The position numbers and the translations under genes are program-made. From assembly GCA_024636595.1 (NCBI GenBank), contig JAGXGT010000120.1, positions 1-12,960 on the forward strand: a DNA stretch of 12,960 bases, given 5' to 3'. Under the pieces are notes generated by a model, which saw only the letters and a program-made list of their open reading frames with translations, searched no databases and was not told where the DNA came from. This stretch comes from Sphingomonadales bacterium. Lineage in GTDB: Bacteria > Pseudomonadota > Alphaproteobacteria > Sphingomonadales > Sphingomonadaceae. Of the stretch, positions 1 through 5,072 are shown piece by piece. Position 1 is the stretch's first letter. Each line of letters starts with the position of its first letter.

Positions 1-470
1 GCCTCGGATTCCGTTTGCTGTTCTTCTGCGATCAATCGGGCAAGCGCACCCTCACCGCCGCCAGTCAGGGCGATCAATCCGGCGCTGTGATTGGCCAGAA
101 AATCCATCCCGACATGTGCCTCCAGTTCACTGGGCCGATCGAGATGCGAGGCAGAGACCAGTTTACAGAGATTTTCATATCCCTCTGCGTCCTGCGCATA
201 GAGCGCGAGCCAGTCCAGCGCGGGCTTGCTCGGGTCGGCGCTGCCCGGCCGCGCCACTCTCAGAAAGCAACCGGTAATCGGCTGCACACCATTGGCGCGG
301 CAGCCATCATCAAACGCCATCGAAGCAAACAGGCCAATTCGGTCACACAGCGCAACCGCTGGGAAACCACGCTCCTTTGCAGCGGGACCGATAGCAGCCG
401 GCTCCATCGCACCGTCGAGAATGGTATAGGCTGAAAAGGTGCGAAGATGGACGAAGGGTGTCTGGACCAT
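1..470 (-). CDS. dnaE: DNA polymerase III alpha subunit, N-terminal part (runs off left edge)
   Basis: This is the catalytic subunit of the replicative DNA polymerase; only the first 156 codons lie in the window. The reading frame is open from the ATG at 470 to the edge. The N-terminus (MVQTPFVHLRTFSAYTILDG) is the opening of the PHP domain of DnaE. Further PHP-type segments follow, including FPAVALCDRIGLFASMAF, VQPITGCFLRVARP and the well-conserved EGYENLCKLVSASHL near residues 109-123. The first PHP motif reads H-L-R rather than H-x-H. This loss of a metal ligand is common in proteobacterial DnaE, so the PHP domain is probably not an active nuclease. The gene lies downstream of lolC, lolD and the peroxidase gene on the same strand. 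No strong Shine-Dalgarno is seen before the ATG. A hairpin at 556-585 suggests that dnaE has at least partly separate transcription. Identification as DnaE (DnaE1 type) is firm. Confidence 0.93.
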   Translation of the reverse strand, partial: MVQTPFVHLRTFSAYTILDGAMEPAAIGPAAKERGFPAVALCDRIGLFASMAFDDGCRANGVQPITGCFLRVARPGSADPSKPALDWLALYAQDAEGYENLCKLVSASHLDRPSELEAHVGMDFLANHSAGLIALTGGGEGALARLIAEEQQTESE

Positions 471-555
471 AGGGTCAGCCTAGCGCGACGATTGGGTTTT
501 GCATATGCTGCCGAAGCCCCAAATCGGAACTATCGACCATTTGTCCACAGGCTAA

Positions 556-585
556 TTTGGCGGGAACAGAAATTGCTCCGCCAAA
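556..585 (-). terminator. Bulged hairpin between the peroxidase gene and dnaE (possible terminator)
   Basis: On the minus strand, directly after the peroxidase stop codon, TTTGGCGGAGCA can pair with TGTTCCCGCCAAA across a five-base loop. This gives a 12 bp stem with one bulged C and one G-U pair. The following bases (TTAGCC) are not a proper T-run, so termination would be weak or factor-dependent. It could instead be a processing or mRNA-stabilising stem separating the lolCD-peroxidase message from dnaE. Confidence 0.45.
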
Positions 586-591
586 GCGCGT

Positions 592-1065
592 CTAAAGCAG
601 CGCTTCAATCTCGCTTTTCAGCTGTTCCGGTTTTACCGCTGGCCCGAAACGAGCGACAACATTGCCGTCCCGATCGACTAGGAATTTGGTAAAATTCCAC
701 TTGATGCGGGACCCCAAGAGGCCAGACTTTTCGGATTTCAAATATTTCCACAGCGGGTCGGCGTCGTTGCCATTGACTTCAATCTTACCCATCAATGGAA
801 AGCTCACATCATAGTTGAGCGAGCAAAAATTCCGGATTTCGTCGGCATCGCCCGGTTCCTGATTGCCGAATTGGTTGCAGGGAAAAGCCAGGATTTCGAG
901 TCCTTTGTCCTCATATTCCTGATGCAGCTTTTCCAGCCCCTCATATTGCGGCGTAAAGCCACATTTCGAGGCGGTGTTCACAATCAACAGCACTTTGCCC
1001 TTGTGCTTGGACAGGTCCAGATCGGAACCATCCGCTTGCTTTACCTGAAATTCTGTAACCTTCAT
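592..1065 (-). CDS. Glutathione peroxidase family thiol peroxidase
   Basis: This 157-residue enzyme reduces hydrogen peroxide and organic hydroperoxides, probably in the cytoplasm since no signal peptide is seen. The peroxidatic cysteine is C35 in NTASKCGFT, so this is a Cys rather than a selenocysteine form. The family motif FPCNQFGNQEPG (61-72) supplies the catalytic glutamine (Q69), and WNFTKF (123-128) supplies W123 and N124. C81 in the segment NFCSLNYDVSFP sits where the resolving cysteine is found in plant GPX and E. coli BtuE. The reductant is therefore more likely thioredoxin than glutathione, by inference. The length is typical for bacterial members. The ATG at 1065 is preceded by GGGG at suitable spacing. 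It lies 98 nt after lolD and upstream of dnaE on the same strand. A TTGACT box about 65 nt upstream could belong to its own promoter, but no good -10 follows. Confidence 0.93.
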   Translation of the reverse strand: MKVTEFQVKQADGSDLDLSKHKGKVLLIVNTASKCGFTPQYEGLEKLHQEYEDKGLEILAFPCNQFGNQEPGDADEIRNFCSLNYDVSFPLMGKIEVNGNDADPLWKYLKSEKSGLLGSRIKWNFTKFLVDRDGNVVARFGPAVKPEQLKSEIEALL

Positions 1066-1163
1066 ATGCGCCCCGCAATGTTTGTTTTCTTAGGTTTTAT
1101 TAACCGACAGATTGATACTCGCACCCGAAAAGTCAAAGCCATTCTCGTTTTGGGTTGAAAAAC

Positions 1164-1850
1164 CTAGGTTAATACTCCCTCATGGAGGCGGACGACTCGG
1201 TCCATTTTGGCAGCCAGACGTTCATTGTGGGTCGCGATCAATGCCGCGCTGCCTTCCTGCCGCACCAGTCCGATGAATTCCGCGAGAACGAGATCGGCGG
1301 TCGCTTCGTCCAGATTGCCGGTCGGTTCATCGGCCAGCACCAGTTTCGGCGAATTGGCCAAAGCGCGGGCGACCGCGACGCGCTGTTGCTCACCACCGGA
1401 CAATTTGCTCGGATTGTGATTGAGCCGCTCGCCCAGACCGAGGCTGCGCAATAGCGTTTCCGCTCTTACTTCGGCATCTTTCTGGCTTACACCCTTGATC
1501 AACTGCGGCATCACGACATTCTCCAGCGCGGAAAAATCGGGCAGCAGATGGTGAAACTGATAAACGAAGCCGAGCAGATCACGGCGGATCCGCGTATGGC
1601 CGCTCGACGACAGATGTGCGGTTTCTTCACCGTTGAGCTTGATCGAGCCGTCGAACCCGCCCTCGAGCAAACCGACCGCCTGCAACAGCGTCGATTTTCC
1701 CGATCCGGACGGCCCGACGAGCGCGACAATTTCATTTGCATTGATGTCGAGATTGACGCCGCGAAGCACCTCGATCACGACGTCCCCCTGCACAAAGCTG
1801 CGCTTCACATCGCGCAACTCGACCGGTTGTCCAAGGTTGTGATCATTCAT
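1164..1850 (-). CDS. lolD: Lipoprotein-releasing ABC transporter, ATP-binding protein LolD
   Basis: This is the ATPase of the LolCDE-type complex, which extracts outer-membrane lipoproteins from the inner membrane and passes them to LolA. The 228-residue protein has Walker A GPSGSGKST (46-54), the LolD-typical Q-loop region YQFHHLLPDF (97-106), the ABC signature LSGGEQQR (150-157), Walker B VLADEP (171-176, catalytic E175) and the H-loop histidine H208. The YQFHHLLP segment favours LolD over related MacB-type ATPases. I chose the ATG at 1850 because the protein then begins like other LolD proteins. That ATG overlaps the lolC stop in ATGAATGA (8 nt overlap), indicating translational coupling with the membrane subunit. 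A longer reading frame upstream would lie inside lolC and is not expected to be used. Confidence 0.95.
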   Translation of the reverse strand: MNDHNLGQPVELRDVKRSFVQGDVVIEVLRGVNLDINANEIVALVGPSGSGKSTLLQAVGLLEGGFDGSIKLNGEETAHLSSSGHTRIRRDLLGFVYQFHHLLPDFSALENVVMPQLIKGVSQKDAEVRAETLLRSLGLGERLNHNPSKLSGGEQQRVAVARALANSPKLVLADEPTGNLDEATADLVLAEFIGLVRQEGSAALIATHNERLAAKMDRVVRLHEGVLT

Positions 1851-3093
1851 AGCGGAGCACCTGAACCGGGTCGGTACTGGCCGCCTTGTAGGCAGGATAG
1901 AGCGTCGCCAGAAAACTGAACAATAGCGCCAGCCCGGCAATCCCGACCACTTCCATCGGATCGGTGCGCGCCGGCAGCTCCGTCAGAAAGCGGATCGACG
2001 GATCCCAGAGATTTTGCCCGGTGACGATCTGGACAAAATTGATCACATTCTGGCGGAAATATATAGCGATCAGTCCCAGGATGATGCCAGCGGCTATGCC
2101 GAGCGTACCGATTGCGGTCCCGACGGTAACGAAAATCCGAATCAGCGAAGCGCGGGATGCCCCCATCGTGCGCAAAATCGCGATATCCCTCGTTTTGGCC
2201 CGGACCAGCATGATCAGCGATGACAATATATTGAAAACAGCCACCAGAATGATGATCGACAGGATCACGAACATAACCACCCGCTCGACCTGCAACGTTT
2301 CGAACAGCGACGCATTCATTGTTTGCCAGTCGGTAATCACGCCGCGATCCGCAACTTTTGGCAGCAAGGGGGCAATGATTTTCCCGACATTATCAGCGTC
2401 ATCGGTCTTGATTTCGATCATCCCGATCTGGTCGCCGAGCAACAGCAATGTTTGCGCGTCTTCCATCGGCATGATCACAAATGCCTTGTCATAATCATAG
2501 ACACCGACCTCGAATATCGCGGCGACATCATAGGCGATTTCTCGAGGGACTGTGCCGAATGGCGTGGAGCGCCCCTGCGGATTGATGATGGTAATCCGGC
2601 TGCCCAGCTGCGCGCCAAGCGTCGTCGCCAGCCGACTGCCGATACCGACGCGACCCGCTCCCGGCTCAAGGCGAGCCAAGTCCCCGGCGACGGTTTTTCC
2701 ATCGAGCGTCTCATTGTTCAATATGTCGGGAACCGGCATTCCCCGCACCAATATGGCTTCCACCCGTCCATTGAACGTGGTCAGCAGCGGTTGCTCGATC
2801 AATGGCGACGCGGATATCACGCCCTTTGTCTCGCGGGTTTCCTTGAGCAGATCCCGCCAGTCCGGCAGACGGCCGCCATAGCCCTGAATAACGGCATGGC
2901 CATTCAGCCCGACGATTTTGTCAAACAGTTCGGCGCGGAAGCCGTTCATGACGCTCATCACCACGATCAGCGCAGCGACGCCCAGCATGACCGCGACCAG
3001 ACTGATACTGGCAACGAGGAAGATGAACCCCTCCCCCTTGCCGGGTAACAGGTAGCGTTTTGCGATGACCCATTCGTAACGGGATAGGAGCAT
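1843..3093 (-). CDS. lolC: Lipoprotein-releasing system permease, LolC/LolE family
   Basis: This is the inner-membrane permease partner of LolD (416 residues). The topology is the family's: a cytoplasmic start with RYLLPGKGEGF, a first membrane helix at about 23-49, a large periplasmic domain (about 50-270), then three helices at about 272-297, 317-345 and 382-401. It ends with the characteristic DPVQVLRYE. TRDIAILRTMGAS (301-313) is the conserved cytoplasmic coupling region of this permease type. The ATG at 3093 starts MLLSRYEW as in relatives; an in-frame start 47 codons upstream gives an unlikely hydrophilic extension. AAGGAAG lies about 12 nt before the chosen ATG. Only one permease gene is next to lolD here, not separate lolC and lolE. 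The complex may therefore contain two copies of one permease, as proposed for LolF-type systems; this is inference, because a second gene could lie elsewhere. Confidence 0.93.
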   Translation of the reverse strand: MLLSRYEWVIAKRYLLPGKGEGFIFLVASISLVAVMLGVAALIVVMSVMNGFRAELFDKIVGLNGHAVIQGYGGRLPDWRDLLKETRETKGVISASPLIEQPLLTTFNGRVEAILVRGMPVPDILNNETLDGKTVAGDLARLEPGAGRVGIGSRLATTLGAQLGSRITIINPQGRSTPFGTVPREIAYDVAAIFEVGVYDYDKAFVIMPMEDAQTLLLLGDQIGMIEIKTDDADNVGKIIAPLLPKVADRGVITDWQTMNASLFETLQVERVVMFVILSIIILVAVFNILSSLIMLVRAKTRDIAILRTMGASRASLIRIFVTVGTAIGTLGIAAGIILGLIAIYFRQNVINFVQIVTGQNLWDPSIRFLTELPARTDPMEVVGIAGLALLFSFLATLYPAYKAASTDPVQVLRYE

Positions 3094-3232
3094 GACTTGC
3101 GGAGACTTCCTTGGATCGGGTTTCTCTGCCTTTACGGTCGCTGATCGGGGCAAGCAAGTGGCATGGTGGTTAATCTGCTGTTGCCGATATGACACAAGCG
3201 GCGACCAATCTTTGAAATCCGCCAAATTTATC

Positions 3233-3250
3233 ATGACAAATTTATGTCAT
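3233..3250. promoter_or_regulatory. Palindrome upstream of lolC (possible operator)
   Basis: ATGACA and TGTCAT form perfect six-base arms around the AT-rich centre AATTTA. The site is about 140 nt upstream of the lolC start and about 45 nt upstream of the candidate small RNA region on the other strand, so it could control either. I do not recognise the binding protein. Confidence 0.3.
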
Positions 3251-3295
3251 TCGATCACACATAGTGACAGAATCAATCGTCTCGAATAACGGGTC

Positions 3296-3430
3296 ATGGT
3301 TCAGGGATCCTTTCCGGTTCCGCCAAATGTTGGGGGACAAGCGGCGTTGAATAGGACGGGAAAACAGGGGACGAATTAATTTCGTCACCATTTTCGCCCG
3401 GGTGCTTATCGGCATCCGGGCGTTTTTTTT
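3296..3430 (+). ncRNA. Candidate small RNA ending at an orphan intrinsic terminator
   Basis: A strong plus-strand terminator (3395-3430) has no plus-strand gene upstream in the window; everything to its left is coded on the minus strand. Just before it, GACGAA and TTCGTC form a six-base-pair hairpin with a five-base loop (3370-3386). Further up, CCAA and TTGG form a small hairpin around 3334-3344. A short stable transcript with two or three hairpins is the simplest explanation. The 5' end shown is arbitrary: I could not find a convincing promoter, and the RNA could begin anywhere from about 3250. A 27-codon open frame (ATG at 3296, stop at 3377-3379) lies inside but has no Shine-Dalgarno, so I do not call it a gene. 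The RNA does not match 6S, SRP or tmRNA features that I know. Confidence 0.33.
3395..3430 (+). terminator. Intrinsic terminator with no obvious upstream gene
   Basis: CGCCCGGGTGC and GCATCCGGGCG form an 11 bp stem with one G-U pair around a six-base loop, followed directly by eight Ts. It is oriented for plus-strand transcription. It lies about 45 nt before the -35 box of the hsp20 promoter, so it would also insulate hsp20 from read-through. Confidence 0.85.
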
Positions 3431-3475
3431 GCCAAGGAATTTTCCAAGTTACTGGAATTCGGTGCTTTTCTTGCT

Positions 3476-3503
3476 CTTGAAATTCGACCGATTGTTCATA
3501 TCT
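3476..3503 (+). promoter_or_regulatory. RpoH (sigma-32) type heat-shock promoter for hsp20
   Basis: CTTGAAA (3476-3482) matches the heat-shock -35 box. Counting from CTTG, 17 bases separate it from CATATCT (3497-3503), which fits the alphaproteobacterial RpoH -10 (CYTATNT) with one mismatch. Transcription would start near 3510, exactly where the structured leader begins. The box match is read directly; the assignment to RpoH is inference from known consensus. Confidence 0.65.
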
Positions 3504-3510
3504 TATTGCT

Positions 3511-3599
3511 GTGAAACGCCATCAGGGTTTCACATTAGCGAACCGGATGCCGCCTGTGCGGGTCCGAATTTACATTGCTCAATTGAAGAGGATATAGAT
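3511..3599 (+). promoter_or_regulatory. ROSE-like RNA thermometer in the hsp20 leader
   Basis: The 5' leader can fold into three consecutive hairpins. Hairpin one pairs GTGAAAC (3511-3517) with GTTTCAC (3527-3533), seven perfect pairs. Hairpin two pairs CGGATGCCGC (3544-3553) with GCGGGTCCG (3558-3566) around CTGT. Hairpin three pairs ATTGCTC (3574-3580) with GAGGAT (3588-3593), leaving G3577 bulged. The stem continues outward through mostly A-U pairs (3568-3572 with 3595-3599) to the base before the ATG. The TTGCT opposite AGGA with an unpaired G is the hallmark (UYGCU) of ROSE elements, which hide the Shine-Dalgarno of small heat-shock genes in rhizobia and other bacteria until the RNA melts. 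Position, size (about 90 nt), gene type and the upstream heat-shock promoter all fit. Structure and motif are visible; temperature sensing is inferred. Confidence 0.72.
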
Positions 3600-4079
3600 A
3601 TGAATCGTTTTGACTTTACCCCCTACCGCCGCTCAACCGTAGGTTTTGACCGGCTGTTCGACCTTCTTGAAAATAATGCCCGCGCGCAGCAATCCGAAAA
3701 TTACCCGCCGTTCAACATCGAACGCAGCGGCGAAGATCAATATCGGATCACGCTTGCCGTCGCCGGCTTCAAGGAAGGCGAAATTGAAATCACCGCCCAG
3801 CAGAATCTGCTGCTCGTCGCCGGCAACAAGAATGCCGAAGACCAGGAAAGCAAGCAGTTCCTGCACATGGGCATCGCCAACCGCAACTTCGAACGGCGTT
3901 TTGAACTCGCCGATTTCGTCCGCGTCGAAAATGCCGAGCTGGCCGATGGCCTGCTGGTAATCGATCTGGTCCGGGAAATTCCGGAAGCGATGCGGCCGCA
4001 AACCATCGCCATCAACAAGGGCGATAATGTCACCAAGATTGCGGACAAGCGCAAAAAGAAAGAAGACAAAGCCGCTTAA
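3600..4079 (+). CDS. Small heat-shock protein, Hsp20 (IbpA-like, alpha-crystallin family)
   Basis: This is an ATP-independent holdase that binds unfolding proteins in the cytoplasm and keeps them refoldable. The 159-residue protein has a short N-terminal arm with FDRLFDLLE. The alpha-crystallin domain runs from about 35 to 128 (YPPFNIE at 35-41, then FERRFELADFVRV and ADGLLVIDL). The C-terminal I-x-I oligomerisation motif is IAI at 136-138, with a Lys-rich tail (KRKKKEDK). A line close to LHRGIAxRxFERRFELAD is typical of proteobacterial class A Hsp20; here it reads LHMGIANRNFERRFELAD. The ATG at 3600 is preceded by AGAGGA at good spacing and is sealed in the ROSE-like hairpin. An open frame reaching back to 3402 would translate the leader and terminator and is rejected. 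It is a single-gene unit with its own heat-shock promoter and terminator. Confidence 0.95.
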   Translation: MNRFDFTPYRRSTVGFDRLFDLLENNARAQQSENYPPFNIERSGEDQYRITLAVAGFKEGEIEITAQQNLLLVAGNKNAEDQESKQFLHMGIANRNFERRFELADFVRVENAELADGLLVIDLVREIPEAMRPQTIAINKGDNVTKIADKRKKKEDKAA

Positions 4080-4103
4080 GCTGGTCTTTTAACCAAACAC
4101 AGA

Positions 4104-4133
4104 GGCAGCCAGAGCAATCTGGCTGCCTTTTTT
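4104..4133 (+). terminator. Intrinsic terminator of hsp20
   Basis: GGCAGCCAGA and TCTGGCTGCC form a perfect 10 bp stem around GCAA, followed by six Ts, 25 nt after the hsp20 stop codon. Confidence 0.92.
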
Positions 4134-4144
4134 CATGGCTGGAA

Positions 4145-4199
4145 TAAAATGGGGCAGCCGGATGAGGATCCGACTGCCCCTGACACCCGCTTGGTGTCA
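4145..4199 (-). terminator. Terminator region of the Crp/Fnr gene (two hairpins)
   Basis: Reading the minus strand after the regulator gene, TGACACC/GGTGTCA (4181-4199) forms a seven-pair stem. It is followed by a larger one with GGGGCAG/CTGCCCC arms (4151-4180), an inner CGGA/TCCG stem, and then ATTTTATT. The second hairpin plus the T-rich tract looks like the actual terminator. Its GGCAGCC-G-GA arm resembles the GGCAGCC-A-GA arm of the neighbouring hsp20 terminator. Confidence 0.7.
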
Positions 4200-4242
4200 C
4201 TCTCGACGATAATTAGCCCGGGTCGCAAAAGGCCAATTGCCG

Positions 4243-4929
4243 TCAAGAATCAGCTTCGGCAATGTGGGACAGCATGGCATGGTCCAATATCCGGACCTTT
4301 CCGCTCTCCACCGCCACGATCTGGCCTTCCGACCAAGCCGACAGCTGCCGATTAATATGTTCGCGCGACATCCCGGCAAAGTTCCCGAGTTCGCTCTGGC
4401 TCAAGTCCAGTTTCAGTCGCCCTTCTTCTGCGCCGACTACCGAAAGCCGCAGCAGATAGCGCGCCAGACGTGGTCCCGAGGTATAAGCCCGATCGCCTTC
4501 GATCATGCTGTTCGCCATCCGGATCCGCTTAGCCATGACTTTCAAAAGCCGCAGCGCCATATTCTTGTGCTTCGCCAGAATATCTTCAAAAGCTTCGCGC
4601 GTGATCGAAAGCGCCGAGGTCGGCTCGATGGCTGTGACAGTGGCCGTTCGGTCGCCACCGTCGAACAGTGCGATTTCTCCCAAAACCTGTCCCGCTTCCG
4701 CATAGTCGAGAACAACTTCATGGCCATTGCTGGCGATCATGCTGGTCCGCGCATTGCCTGACAATAATATCAGGAGCGAGTTTCCAGGATCGCCTTGCAT
4801 GATCAATTCATCCCCTTTTTTATATTGCATAAAATGCCCACGCAATATCAAGTCCGCCAGCTCGGCTTCGTCGCAGTCAGCAAACAGGCTGTGCTCAGCC
4901 AATATATTTGCCAGTTCTTCAACCTTCAC
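4243..4929 (-). CDS. Crp/Fnr-family transcriptional regulator
   Basis: This 228-residue protein has an N-terminal cyclic-nucleotide-binding beta-roll, a long dimerisation helix and a C-terminal winged helix-turn-helix. The phosphate-binding cassette is LGEIALFDGGDRTATVTA (83-100), keeping the GE (84-85) and RT (94-95) pair that contacts cyclic nucleotides in E. coli CRP. By eye, the adenine-contacting T127/S128 of CRP are A139/N140 here, so cAMP as ligand is uncertain. No Cys cluster for an Fnr-type iron-sulfur centre is present. The helix-turn-helix spans about 176-200. Its recognition helix SREHINRQL keeps R-E-x-x-x-R (R189, E190, R194), the base-reading pattern of CRP, which predicts TGTGA-type sites. 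A GTG start at 4929 is chosen because GAGGG lies nine bases upstream. A matching palindrome lies about 60 nt upstream (4990-5005), suggesting autoregulation. Confidence 0.9.
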   Translation of the reverse strand: MKVEELANILAEHSLFADCDEAELADLILRGHFMQYKKGDELIMQGDPGNSLLILLSGNARTSMIASNGHEVVLDYAEAGQVLGEIALFDGGDRTATVTAIEPTSALSITREAFEDILAKHKNMALRLLKVMAKRIRMANSMIEGDRAYTSGPRLARYLLRLSVVGAEEGRLKLDLSQSELGNFAGMSREHINRQLSAWSEGQIVAVESGKVRILDHAMLSHIAEADS

Positions 4930-4989
4930 TCTGTCGATCCCTCAGCCCTGTTCAGAAGTTGTTCTTAGACTCCCTTCGTGCGGCATTCG

Positions 4990-5005
4990 TGTGACATTAA
5001 TCACT
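4990..5005 (-). promoter_or_regulatory. CRP-type binding site upstream of the Crp/Fnr gene
   Basis: On the minus strand the site reads AGTGA-N6-TCACA, differing from the CRP consensus TGTGA-N6-TCACA only at the first base. It lies 61-76 nt before the GTG start, inside the 143 nt gap after pyrG, and so in the expected promoter region. Combined with the CRP-like recognition helix of the protein encoded next to it, autoregulation is a reasonable inference. I could not place the -10 and -35 boxes confidently, so activation or repression cannot be told. Confidence 0.5.
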
Positions 5006-5072
5006 TTTGGTAAAATAGATTGGACAGATTCGACATCTGCCCGATCGCGGTGATTTCAATTGATCTGGCAGC

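Noticed and set aside
15..434. Plus-strand open frame of 139 codons at the left edge
   Set aside because: It lies opposite the dnaE N-terminus on the minus strand, which gives a clear PHP-domain protein; the plus frame has no recognisable content.
541..549. TTGTCCACA resembling a DnaA box near the dnaE promoter region
   Set aside because: A single site with a mismatch from TTATNCACA and no cluster; not evidence of an origin or DnaA control.
1851..1940. N-terminal extension of LolD to an upstream start
   Set aside because: The extra residues are the lolC end read in another frame; the ATG at 1850 gives the family start and the usual stop/start overlap.
3094..3234. N-terminal extension of LolC by 47 residues
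   Set aside because: It is hydrophilic and unlike the family; the protein starting at 3093 matches relatives.
3370..3390. GACGAA...TTCGTCACCA as the 3' end of a tRNA or tmRNA
   Set aside because: No T-arm or seven-base acceptor partner was found at the required distance; the hairpin is better explained as part of a small RNA.
3402..3599. Extension of the Hsp20 frame upstream to 3402
   Set aside because: It would translate the terminator T-run, the promoter and the leader hairpins; the ATG at 3600 has a proper Shine-Dalgarno and starts the usual Hsp20 N-terminus.
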